Of a stretch of DNA of 9,817 nt, positions 1 to 5,271 are shown one piece after another. The notes beneath the pieces are model-generated. The model had not been told where the DNA came from. It did not search any database and saw only the letters and a program-made list of their open reading frames with translations. Each line of letters opens with the position of its first letter. The stretch's first letter is position 1. The DNA lies in NCBI GenBank assembly GCA_002385755.1, contig DGED01000065.1, forward strand, positions 26,518 to 36,334, read 5' to 3'. The stretch comes from Caryophanales bacterium UBA3935. Its GTDB lineage: Bacteria > Bacillota_I > Bacilli_A > ML615J-28 > CAG-698. Made by a program: the position numbers and the translations under genes.

Positions 1-106
1 GAAAGTCGGGGTGATTGATGATCGTGTTCGAACCGACGGGTTCGTTGGTCCGCACGTACTCCTCAACAACCAACCGCAGGATTAATTTTTGCCGGGCAGT
101 TATCAT
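1..106 (-). CDS. hrcA: Heat-inducible transcription repressor HrcA, N-terminal fragment (runs off the window)
   Basis: HrcA represses class I heat-shock operons (hrcA-grpE-dnaK-dnaJ, groESL) by binding the CIRCE operator; GroEL helps keep it active. Only the first 35 residues are in the window. They begin MITARQKLILRLVVEEYVRT and continue with an EPVGS motif at residues 22-26, which is the conserved start of the HrcA winged-helix domain. The start ATG at 106-104 is set by an AAGGAG ribosome binding site about 6 nt upstream. The alternative ATG three codons' distance away (111-109) hits a stop at its third codon. The call is strengthened by two CIRCE-like repeats directly upstream, the normal place for autoregulation. 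grpE and dnaK would be expected beyond position 1 but cannot be seen. Confidence 0.93.
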   Translation of the reverse strand, partial: MITARQKLILRLVVEEYVRTNEPVGSNTIINHPDF

Positions 107-118
107 ATCATTCTCCTT

Positions 119-145
119 TTAGCACTCGCTGTCGGTATATGCTAA
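119..145. promoter_or_regulatory. CIRCE-like operator 1, downstream of the hrcA promoter
   Basis: TTAGCACTC, then 9 nt, then ATATGCTAA. The CIRCE consensus is TTAGCACTC-N9-GAGTGCTAA, so the left half is a 9/9 match and the right half keeps the outer TGCTAA (6/9) at exact 9-9-9 spacing. It lies between the predicted transcription start and the hrcA ATG, next to the Shine-Dalgarno sequence. That is the usual CIRCE position in Firmicutes, where bound HrcA blocks transcription. Confidence 0.82.
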
Positions 146-149
146 CATT

Positions 150-178
150 ATTATACTCTTTTTCATTAGCACTGTCAA
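150..178 (-). promoter_or_regulatory. Sigma-A promoter of hrcA
   Basis: Read on the minus strand: TTGACA at 178-173, a 17-nt spacer, then TATAAT at 155-150. Both hexamers match the consensus perfectly at optimal spacing. Transcription should start near 143, inside CIRCE-like operator 1. The -35 element lies inside the second operator, so both repeats are placed to control this promoter. Confidence 0.9.
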
Positions 179-192
179 GTGCTTTTTGCTAA
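166..192. promoter_or_regulatory. CIRCE-like operator 2, overlapping the hrcA -35 box
   Basis: TTAGCACTG, 9 nt, TTTTGCTAA: the left half is 8/9 and the right half 6/9 against the CIRCE consensus, again with exact 9-9-9 spacing. The same stretch also holds a tighter perfect dyad, AGCACT-GTCA-AGTGCT at 168-183, centred on the -35 hexamer. HrcA bound here would cover the -35 box. Whether it binds the wide repeat, the tight one or both cannot be told from sequence. Confidence 0.65.
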
Positions 193-242
193 TATTATAT
201 GCGCTTTTGGCGGTTTATATACAAAAGGCGAAAAAACATCAT

Positions 243-269
243 AAAAAAACATTCCCCGAGGGAATGTTT
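243..269 (-). terminator. Rho-independent terminator, minus strand
   Basis: On the minus strand a 10-bp perfect stem (AAACATTCCC with GGGAATGTTT) closes a 3-nt TCG loop and runs into seven T residues. It lies upstream of the hrcA promoter and about 300 bp beyond the previous gene, which already has its own terminator. It therefore looks like the end of a separate short transcript. Confidence 0.85.
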
Positions 270-344
270 GGGTATGAACCCGCATGACTTACGAGTAATG
301 CCTATCTTCGCGTATATGTCAATTTGTTATAAAGACATACTATG
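243..344 (-). ncRNA. Candidate small structured RNA, family not recognised
   Basis: This is inferred from layout. An extended -10 element at 356-351 on the minus strand would start a transcript near 344, and a strong terminator ends it at 243. The roughly 100 nt between contain further hairpins: GTATGTC at 340-334 pairing with GACATATAC at 320-312 (one bulged base), and GGGT-TCAT-ACCC at 281-270 directly before the terminator stem. No convincing reading frame with a ribosome binding site lies inside. It is not a tRNA, and I do not recognise SRP RNA, tmRNA, RNase P RNA or 6S RNA in it. The weakest link is the lack of a good -35 box. Confidence 0.45.
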
Positions 345-350
345 TAGATG

Positions 351-356
351 ATTATA
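351..356 (-). promoter_or_regulatory. Possible extended -10 promoter for the candidate small RNA
   Basis: On the minus strand the sequence TTGTTATAAT contains TGnTATAAT, an extended -10 element. At 17 nt spacing the -35 position reads AAAACT, a poor match, so the promoter would rest on the extended -10 or on an activator. A perfect 7-bp dyad (380-396) sits just upstream and could be an activator site. Confidence 0.4.
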
Positions 357-379
357 ACAAGCCTTGAAATAGGAGTTTT

Positions 380-396
380 ACATTTGAAACAAATGT
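380..396. repeat. 7-bp perfect inverted repeat upstream of the candidate small RNA promoter
   Basis: ACATTTG-TTT-CAAATGT on the minus strand, with a 3-nt centre. It lies about 25-40 bp upstream of the extended -10 at 351-356, a typical place for a regulator dyad. There is no T-run after it on either strand, so it is not a terminator. The AT-rich setting makes chance occurrence possible. Confidence 0.4.
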
Positions 397-483
397 TAGT
401 TATGCAAATTCATATTTTAAAACATCTATAGAAAAAAGTTTCTTCGTCATATTTGGGCGCAGGCATGGCCATGATAGACCAAA
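397..483. other. AT-rich gap without a gene
   Basis: No reading frame with a ribosome binding site was found on either strand. The only notable element is the 10-bp palindrome CATGGCCATG at 464-473 in a locally GC-richer patch. Together with the flanking small RNA region and terminators it makes up the roughly 470-bp space between the nfnB-like gene and hrcA. Confidence 0.5.
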
Positions 484-544
484 TTGATTAAAAAACGCTT
501 TAATTAATCAAAAAGCATCTCACCAATCGGTTAAGACGCTTTTT
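484..544 (-). terminator. Tandem hairpin terminator of the kinase-to-NfnB operon
   Basis: Minus strand: the first hairpin pairs 544-534 (AAAAAGCGTCT) with 520-510 (AGATGCTTTTT), 11 bp with one G-U pair, ending in five T residues. Directly after it a second hairpin pairs TTGATTAA (511-504) with TTAATCAA (491-484), with T-rich sequence before its 3' arm. The two share bases 510-511. The first hairpin begins about 30 bp after the stop codon of the upstream gene. It would also work for transcripts from the other strand because its stem has A and T tracts on both sides. Confidence 0.78.
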
Positions 545-573
545 TCAAACCGTTGAAATTTATTTTCTACCCA

Positions 574-1965
574 CTAATAGCTAACAACGCCGGATTTTTT
601 TATATAACAATCAATCTCATAAGCGGCTTTTTTCCCGGCTTCCATCGCCGCGATAACGGTCGCCGCGCCGGTCGCTACGTCACCGCCCGCAAAGACTCCG
701 GGGATGCTCGTCATCAAGCGCTCGTCGACGAAAAGGCAGCCATTTTTATTAACGGCGAGGCCCGGTGTTTCGTTCTTCAGAAGCGGGTTGGGGTGATTGC
801 CGATCGCGACGATGACGGTATCGGCGGGAAGGGAAAACCCCGATCCGGGGAGCGTCACGGGCCGTCGTCGCCCCGATTCGTCGGGCTCGCCGAGAGTCAT
901 CCGCGCGCACTTCACGCTCCGGACAAAATCGCGCTCGCCGATAATCGCCGTCGGATTGGAAAGAAAACGGATATCGACGCCTTCATCGAGGGCGTGTTCG
1001 ACTTCTTCCGCTCGGGCCGGCATTTCCGCTCGGGTCCGACGGTAGACGACAACGACATCCGCGCCCAGGCGGCGCGCCGTTCGCGCGGCGTCCATCGCGA
1101 CGTTTCCGCCGCCGATCACGACGGCCTTCTTTATCGGTTTTAACGGCGTTTCGTAACCTTCCCGGCCGGCTCGCATCAAATTGACGCGCGTTAAAAACTC
1201 GTTCGCAGCGAAAACGCCGTTTAAGTTTTCGCCGGGGATGCCCATGAATTTGGGAAGACCGGCGCCGGCGCCGATAAAGACGGCGTCGTAGCGCTCCAAA
1301 AGTTCCGTAAGCGCGAAAGTTTTTCCGATAACGGTGTTAAGACAAAAGTCGACACCCGCGTTTTTTAACTTCCCGATTTCCCTTTCGACAACATCGTTCG
1401 GCAACCTAAATTCCGGGATGCCGTAAGTCAACACCCCGCCCGCGGCGTGGAGCGCTTCGTAAACGCGGACTTCATAACCGAGACGCCGGAGCGTCCCGGC
1501 GCAGGTTAAGCCGGCGGGGCCCGACCCGACGACCGCGACGCGGCCCCGGAGCGTCCCGGCGATTTCATCTTCCGCTTCTTCCCGATAATTATCGGCGACG
1601 TAACGCTCGAGACGGCCGATGGCGACGGGCTCGCCTTTTAGGCCGCGGACGCAAGCAGCCTCGCATTGGGTCTCCTGCGGGCATACCCTCCCGCAAATCG
1701 CCGGCAATAGGTTCGCGGCGGTAATAACATCATGCGCCGCGCGAAGATCGCCCGCTTTAATTTTCCCGATAAAGGCCGGGATATCAATATTAACGGGACA
1801 ACCGGCGACGCAGGGCGCGTTTTTGCATTGTAGGCAACGTCTCGCCTCGGCGCGGGCCTCGGCGGCGTTATAGCCGAGAGCGACCTCGGAGAAATTCTTT
1901 ATCCGTTCCGCGGGCGGAAGTTCGCGCATTTTTACCCGCTTTTTTAAATCTTCATGAGCCGGCAT
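574..1965 (-). CDS. nfnB: NfnB/SudA-type NADPH-binding subunit of ferredoxin:NADP oxidoreductase (GltD-like)
   Basis: This is the large subunit of an electron-bifurcating NADH-dependent ferredoxin:NADP oxidoreductase (NfnAB), or of the related sulfide dehydrogenase SudAB; it is soluble and cytoplasmic. The family is built like the glutamate synthase small subunit. An N-terminal iron-sulfur domain has Cys44, 47, 52, 56 and Cys91, 95, 101, 105, which fit two [4Fe-4S] clusters. An FAD-binding GSGPAG follows at 147-152, an NADPH-binding GGGNVA at 285-290, and a GGD FAD motif at 427-429. The length of 463 residues is normal for the family. The ATG start at 1965 overlaps the upstream NfnA-type gene by 22 bp, which suggests translational coupling. 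That neighbour, rather than a glutamate synthase large subunit, favours NfnB over GltD. Nfn and Sud cannot be told apart from sequence here. Confidence 0.85.
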   Translation of the reverse strand: MPAHEDLKKRVKMRELPPAERIKNFSEVALGYNAAEARAEARRCLQCKNAPCVAGCPVNIDIPAFIGKIKAGDLRAAHDVITAANLLPAICGRVCPQETQCEAACVRGLKGEPVAIGRLERYVADNYREEAEDEIAGTLRGRVAVVGSGPAGLTCAGTLRRLGYEVRVYEALHAAGGVLTYGIPEFRLPNDVVEREIGKLKNAGVDFCLNTVIGKTFALTELLERYDAVFIGAGAGLPKFMGIPGENLNGVFAANEFLTRVNLMRAGREGYETPLKPIKKAVVIGGGNVAMDAARTARRLGADVVVVYRRTRAEMPARAEEVEHALDEGVDIRFLSNPTAIIGERDFVRSVKCARMTLGEPDESGRRRPVTLPGSGFSLPADTVIVAIGNHPNPLLKNETPGLAVNKNGCLFVDERLMTSIPGVFAGGDVATGAATVIAAMEAGKKAAYEIDCYIKKSGVVSY

Positions 1966-2765
1966 AAAGCATCCCTCTCCTCTTTCGCATACATCGCGCA
2001 GCGGGCGATCGCCTCGTCGAAATCAACGGCGTGAGCGTCAAATTCCGGGCCGTCGACGCAGGCGAACTTCACCTCGCCGCCGACCGTGAGCCGGCAACCG
2101 CCGCACATCCCCGTGCCGTCAATCATGATCGGGTTCATGCTGACGACCGTTTTCTGCCCATGTTCCTTAGTCAACAGGGCGACGTTTTTCATCATCTGAA
2201 GCGGCCCGACGGCGTAAACTACGTCATACTTCCGCTCGCCGAGCAGCCGCGATAGCGGCGACGTTACGAACCCTTTTTCTCCCGCGCTCCCGTCGTCGGT
2301 CGCGAGAAAAAAGCGGCCGCTTAAGGACCGGAACTCATTCTCGAGAAAAACAAGCTCTTTTGTTCGGAATCCCAAAACAACGTCAAGCTCGGCGCCCGTT
2401 TCGTTAAGGGCGCGAGCCAAAGGATAACAAATCGCGGCTCCCAAGCCGCCGCCGACGACCGCGGCGCTCTTAATCCCCTCTAAATCACTCGCCTTTCCGA
2501 GCGGTCCGGCGAAATCAAGAATCGCTTCGCCCTCCTCAAGCCCCGCGAGACGGTGCGTCGTGCTCCCGACGGTTTGGAAAATAATCCGAACCGTTCCGGC
2601 GGCGCGGTCAAATCCCGCGATCGTGAGCGGAATCCGCTCGCCGCGCTCGTCGATTCGCAGGATTATGAACTGACCGGGCAGCGCTTTTTTCGCGACCGCC
2701 GGGGCGGCGACTACCATTGAGAAAACAACGGGGTTTAATTGTTCCTTTTTTATAATCCGATACAT
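1944..2765 (-). CDS. nfnA: NfnA/SudB-type FAD and [2Fe-2S] subunit of ferredoxin:NADP oxidoreductase
   Basis: This is the small NAD(H)-binding flavoprotein partner of the next gene. Together the two pass electrons between NADH, NADPH and ferredoxin. The protein is a ferredoxin reductase fold: an FAD-binding beta barrel with RIPLT at 44-48, then a nucleotide-binding domain starting AVVGGGLGAA at about 102-111, then a C-terminal cluster region. That region has Asp216, Cys221, Cys224 and Cys236 (MCGGC and FACVDGPEFD), matching the unusual one-Asp, three-Cys [2Fe-2S] site described for NfnA. The related PyrK subunit of dihydroorotate dehydrogenase uses four cysteines, so PyrK is less likely, and no pyrD is adjacent. 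At 273 residues the length is usual. The start lies 3 bp after the stop of the upstream hydrolase gene. Confidence 0.86.
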   Translation of the reverse strand: MYRIIKKEQLNPVVFSMVVAAPAVAKKALPGQFIILRIDERGERIPLTIAGFDRAAGTVRIIFQTVGSTTHRLAGLEEGEAILDFAGPLGKASDLEGIKSAAVVGGGLGAAICYPLARALNETGAELDVVLGFRTKELVFLENEFRSLSGRFFLATDDGSAGEKGFVTSPLSRLLGERKYDVVYAVGPLQMMKNVALLTKEHGQKTVVSMNPIMIDGTGMCGGCRLTVGGEVKFACVDGPEFDAHAVDFDEAIARCAMYAKEERDALCRLMKI

Positions 2766-2768
2766 AAC

Positions 2769-3383
2769 CTACCTTGGAATATAAAGATTTCCCGCGATTT
2801 CGCGGCCGAGGCTCGTCGCCTCGCCGTGACCGGGATAAACTGTCAGCGTCGGGTTTAAACTCCGGAGTTTTGAAAACGAATCAACAAGAGCGTTCGGGAC
2901 CGAACCCGGAAGATCGGCGCGGCCGATCCCGTCTTTAAAAAGAGTGTCGCCGGTAAATAGCATGTCGGCGATCATAAAACAGACGGAACAATCGCTATGC
3001 CCCGGGGTTTCAATTACTCGAACCGGCGTCGAAAGGAGATCGATCTCGCTTCCATCGCCGATAAAACGCGCCCGTTCCTCGGGAACGGCGACCTTGATTT
3101 CAAACGGGAAAAGCGCCGAGCAGTTAAGCTCGGGGTTCCCCAGCTTCGGATAAGCGGCGCGGTGAAGATAGACGGCCGCGGCGCTCTTTTTAACGTAGGA
3201 ATCGAGCGCGGCAATGTGGTCAAAATGTCCGTGCGTGATAAAAACGCCGAGCAAGGTTATCGCGCCGCCATCGGTCGCCTCGTCGTAATCGACAGAGGGG
3301 TCGATTACGATCCCCCGGCCGTTCTCGGCGACGAGATAACAGTTCGCCTTGATTAATTTAGCGCGGAATCTTTTAATTTGCAT
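2769..3383 (-). CDS. Metallo-beta-lactamase-fold hydrolase, YqgX / glyoxalase II-like
   Basis: A cytoplasmic two-metal hydrolase of the glyoxalase II-like group. The metal ligands are in place: HGHFDH at 51-56, His129 in PGHS, Asp146 in TGDTLF and His186 in YPGHGE. The segment DGIGRADLPGS at 151-161 is typical of the YqgX branch. At 204 residues it is a single-domain protein and lacks the C-terminal substrate domain of classic glyoxalase II, so the substrate is unknown; hydrolysis of a glutathione-type or other low-molecular-weight thioester is only an inference. The first 31 bp overlap the end of the ROK kinase gene, and an AGGAAG ribosome binding site lies inside that gene. In Bacillus subtilis yqgX also lies near the glucokinase gene glcK. 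Confidence 0.85.
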   Translation of the reverse strand: MQIKRFRAKLIKANCYLVAENGRGIVIDPSVDYDEATDGGAITLLGVFITHGHFDHIAALDSYVKKSAAAVYLHRAAYPKLGNPELNCSALFPFEIKVAVPEERARFIGDGSEIDLLSTPVRVIETPGHSDCSVCFMIADMLFTGDTLFKDGIGRADLPGSVPNALVDSFSKLRSLNPTLTVYPGHGEATSLGREIAGNLYIPR

Positions 3384-4294
3384 ATTTTCTTCCTCGCTTC
3401 ATACGCGCAGCCGTACATCCCGGCCGCGTTCCCCATTTCCGCAAGCGCGAACTTGGTATTGCGCACGGAAAAAAAGGCGAGCTCGCGAAATCTTTTTTCG
3501 ACCCGGTCAAGGAGAAACTTGCCCGCCTTGCTTACGCCGCCGCCCAAAACGATCACCTCGGGATTGACGGTGTTGGTGATCGCCGCGAGCGCCGAGGCGA
3601 GTTTCTCGACCATATGATTCACGACTTCCAGGCAAACCTCGTCGCCCAGTTTGGCGTGATCAAAGATGTTCTTCGCGGTCACCTCGATTTCATTCAAGAT
3701 TGTTTCCCGGCCGACGCGGAGTCGGTTCGCCGTTATCACGACGCCGGTCGCGCTCGCGTACTGCTCGATGCAATCATATAGCCCGCAAGTGCAGAGCCGG
3801 TCGTTGTGATAACCGACGCGGATATGGCCGATTTCCCCCGTCGACCCCGAGGCGCCCTCGACGAGCTCGTTATCGACGATAAGGCCGCCGCCAATCCCGG
3901 TCCCAAGCGTCATGAGAATAAAACTGCTGAAACCGGCGCCGCTGCCGTAAGCCCACTCGCCAACCGCCGCGGCGTTGGCGTCGTTTAACACCCTGATAAC
4001 GACCCCGGGGAAAAACTTCCCCAGTTCTTCCTCGACATTAAACTCCTTCCAGCCAAGATTTTGCGCGCCGAGAACGACGCCGCCGACGACCGGACCGGGA
4101 ACGCCGATGCCGATTCCGGCGATTTCGTCCCCGCCCCGCATCTCGCGGACGACGCGGGCGACGTCACCGAGAATGTTGGCTCCGACGTCGCTTTTATCGG
4201 TTTTGATCCGCCGGCTTTCCGCCAGCTCGTCGCCGTAAAATTTGCCGATTTTGATATTGGTCCCGCCAATATCGATTCCAAATACGCACTCCAT
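3353..4294 (-). CDS. ROK-family sugar kinase, probable glucokinase
   Basis: It probably phosphorylates glucose or a related hexose with ATP in the cytoplasm. The protein has the N-terminal ATPase motif DIGGTNIK at 8-15, catalytic Asp105 in NDANAAAVGEW, the glycine-rich LGTGIGGG at 130-137, and the ROK zinc site: GEIGH (His157) followed by CTCGLYDC with Cys168, 170 and 175, then IEQYAS. The length of 313 residues is right for a ROK kinase, and there is no N-terminal DNA-binding domain, so it is an enzyme and not a ROK repressor. The ATG at 4294 has a GGAGG site 8 nt upstream. It is the first gene of a four-gene unit. Glucokinase is the default reading, but ROK kinases also act on fructose, N-acetylmannosamine and allose. 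Confidence 0.87.
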   Translation of the reverse strand: MECVFGIDIGGTNIKIGKFYGDELAESRRIKTDKSDVGANILGDVARVVREMRGGDEIAGIGIGVPGPVVGGVVLGAQNLGWKEFNVEEELGKFFPGVVIRVLNDANAAAVGEWAYGSGAGFSSFILMTLGTGIGGGLIVDNELVEGASGSTGEIGHIRVGYHNDRLCTCGLYDCIEQYASATGVVITANRLRVGRETILNEIEVTAKNIFDHAKLGDEVCLEVVNHMVEKLASALAAITNTVNPEVIVLGGGVSKAGKFLLDRVEKRFRELAFFSVRNTKFALAEMGNAAGMYGCAYEARKKICKLKDSALN

Positions 4295-4349
4295 ATGTTG
4301 TTCCTCCGGATATTTTCTTATCTTCGCGAATAATCTTTTCTACCGTTTC

Positions 4350-4378
4350 ATTATACCATAGGCGCGAAAAAAAGTTAA
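4350..4378 (-). promoter_or_regulatory. Sigma-A promoter of the ROK kinase / hydrolase / NfnAB operon
   Basis: Minus strand: TTAACT (4378-4373), a 17-nt spacer, TATAAT (4355-4350), with TGG just before the -10, an extended -10 element. The -35 matches consensus at 4 of 6 positions. Transcription should start near 4343 and give a leader of about 50 nt before the kinase ATG. Confidence 0.78.
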
Positions 4379-4385
4379 GTGCGGA

Positions 4386-4412
4386 AAAAGAAAAAAAACC
4401 CGGCAAACGGGT
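4386..4412 (-). terminator. Rho-independent terminator after the YlmC-type gene
   Basis: Minus strand: ACCCG-TTTGC-CGGGT (4412-4398), a 5-bp GC-rich stem with a 5-nt loop, followed by eight T residues, one C and five more T. It lies 27 bp after the ylmC stop and just upstream of the ROK operon promoter, so it separates the two transcription units. Confidence 0.82.
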
Positions 4413-4439
4413 CGTATATTTCGAATAGAATTAAAAAAA

Positions 4440-4682
4440 TTATTTTAAAAAATTACTGTAATTGACGATGATTACTTCCCCGCCGATCTTGACGATTTGG
4501 TTCCACGGTATGACGATATTGTTTCCGCCGGTGAAAAAATTCACGAGCCGCGTGTTGCTTTGCACGATAATGGCGGCGATTTTGCCGGTGGTTATATCGA
4601 TTTCCATATTGGCGATGCGGCCCATTTTCGTCCCGTCAACAACGTTGATCACGTCTTTGGACTGGAGCTCCCCCAAAAGCAT
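4440..4682 (-). CDS. YlmC/YmxH-family PRC-barrel protein
   Basis: A small cytoplasmic protein of 80 residues that forms a single PRC barrel. The pattern is typical of the YlmC/YmxH group: LQSKDVINV near the start, then DGTKMGRI, a DITTGKI segment, and a hydrophobic end with IPWNQIVKIGGEVIIV. Members of the group are annotated in Firmicutes as sporulation proteins, some expressed under sigma-E, but their biochemical role is unknown. The ATG at 4682 is preceded by GGTGAGG. A sigma-E-like promoter lies at 4700-4729 and a terminator follows the gene, so it may be a one-gene unit. The nearby sigK supports a spore-former, although the two genes are not co-transcribed. Confidence 0.82.
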   Translation of the reverse strand: MLLGELQSKDVINVVDGTKMGRIANMEIDITTGKIAAIIVQSNTRLVNFFTGGNNIVIPWNQIVKIGGEVIIVNYSNFLK

Positions 4683-4699
4683 GAATCCTCACCTACAGC

Positions 4700-4729
4700 A
4701 TTATATGACGATTGTCGGCGATTATATAC
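4700..4729 (-). promoter_or_regulatory. Possible sigma-E-type promoter for the YlmC/YmxH gene
   Basis: Minus strand: GTATATA (4729-4723), a 15-nt spacer, CATATAAT (4707-4700). The Bacillus sigma-E consensus is KMATATT, N14-15, CATACAnT, so the -10 matches at all but one base and the -35 at 5 of 7. Read as a sigma-A site it has TATAAT but no recognisable -35 at 17 nt. The known sporulation link of the family favours sigma-E, but this is a pattern match only. Confidence 0.45.
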
Positions 4730-4730
4730 T

Positions 4731-4895
4731 TTATTTTGCGTTTTTCAGCCGCTCGAGCAATAACTCGTAGGCGATTTCCAAGTCTTTTTTCTTTTTCGTC
4801 GGCCGCCGGCGAACGCGGGCGCGGAACGCTTGGGGAAAGATATAAAAACGGTATATATTATCTTTGTTTCGGATAAAGTAGTAATTTTTCATCAT
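4731..4895 (-). CDS. Small 54-residue hypothetical protein between rsfS and ylmC
   Basis: An uninterrupted reading frame in the same orientation as its neighbours, starting with two ATG codons (4895-4893 and 4892-4890). The product starts MMKNYYFIRNKDNIYRFYIF. A very basic middle follows (RARVRRRPTKKKK, about residues 25-37), and the C-terminal 17 or so residues should form an amphipathic helix (DLEIAYELLLERLKNAK). I do not recognise a family, and it has no signal peptide or membrane segment. It lies 34 bp after rsfS and ends just before the putative ylmC promoter. Against it: no Shine-Dalgarno sequence is visible, and the first ATG lies in the 3' arm of a hairpin (4893-4922). Translation could be coupled to rsfS or regulated by that hairpin, or the frame may be spurious. 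Confidence 0.45.
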   Translation of the reverse strand: MMKNYYFIRNKDNIYRFYIFPQAFRARVRRRPTKKKKDLEIAYELLLERLKNAK

Positions 4896-4922
4896 GCCAT
4901 CGGGATTATTTTACCCGGCATG
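4893..4922 (-). promoter_or_regulatory. Inverted repeat between rsfS and the small reading frame
   Basis: Minus strand: CATGCCGGG, a 9-nt loop, CCC, a 3-nt bulge (GAT), GGCATG. The stem is 9 bp with one asymmetric bulge. No T-run follows on the minus strand, so it is not a standard terminator. Its last three bases are the first ATG of the small reading frame, so it could mask translation start or mark a processing site. Confidence 0.5.
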
Positions 4923-4929
4923 AAAGATT

Positions 4930-5271
4930 TTATAATAAATTATCGGCGTCGATTTGAGGCAAATCCTTCCACAACTTATCTAGATCGTATTTTTCCCGTT
5001 CTTCCTGAAGAAAAATATTTAATAGGACGGAATCGGCGTCGACCAGCGCCCAATAACCGCCGCTCAAACCCTCGACGCCGCGGATCTCGTATCGCTTCTC
5101 GTCGCCGTCCTTTTTGACCCGCTCGACCGTGGTCCTGAGTTGACGGCCGGAGCTGGCCGTGGCGACGATCACGTAATCGAAAAACGGGGGGAGCGATTTC
5201 GTCTCGTAAATCTTGATGTTTTTTACCTTTGCCTCGTCAATGCAACGAACGATGTTTTTTAGTAGTTCCAT
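4930..5271 (-). CDS. rsfS: Ribosome silencing factor RsfS (RsfA/Iojap/YqeL family)
   Basis: RsfS binds ribosomal protein uL14 on the 50S subunit and blocks subunit joining when nutrients are low. The 113-residue protein is full length. Family signatures visible are DYVIVATASSGRQLRTTVERV (about residues 32-52), the RGVEGLSGGYWALVDADSV segment (about 64-82) and the C-terminal EEREKYDLDKLWKD. The ATG at 5271 has a GGAGG site 4 nt upstream and overlaps the end of yqeK by 13 bp, so the two are probably translationally coupled. The position after yqeK is the standard Firmicute order. Confidence 0.93.
   Translation of the reverse strand: MELLKNIVRCIDEAKVKNIKIYETKSLPPFFDYVIVATASSGRQLRTTVERVKKDGDEKRYEIRGVEGLSGGYWALVDADSVLLNIFLQEEREKYDLDKLWKDLPQIDADNLL

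Noticed and set aside
270..281. GGGTTCATACCC on the minus strand, resembling a tRNA T-arm
   Set aside because: It lacks the conserved A58, and no acceptor, D or anticodon arm can be formed around it. It is better read as a small hairpin in the candidate RNA.
464..473. 10-bp palindrome CATGGCCATG
   Set aside because: It is short, isolated and not placed at a promoter. Its length is within what chance gives in a window of this size.
553..1143. Long plus-strand reading frame of 196 codons opposite the NfnB-type gene
   Set aside because: It is antisense to a gene with complete cofactor motifs, has low-complexity Arg/Asp/Gly-rich content caused by the CG-rich codons of the true strand, and matches no family.
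1486..1561. 16-bp direct repeat (1486-1501 and 1546-1561) exactly 60 bp apart within the NfnB-type gene
   Set aside because: Both copies encode the same in-frame residues (AGTLR) in a normal protein context. With such biased codon use a shared 5-residue word gives the repeat, so I see no mobile or regulatory element.
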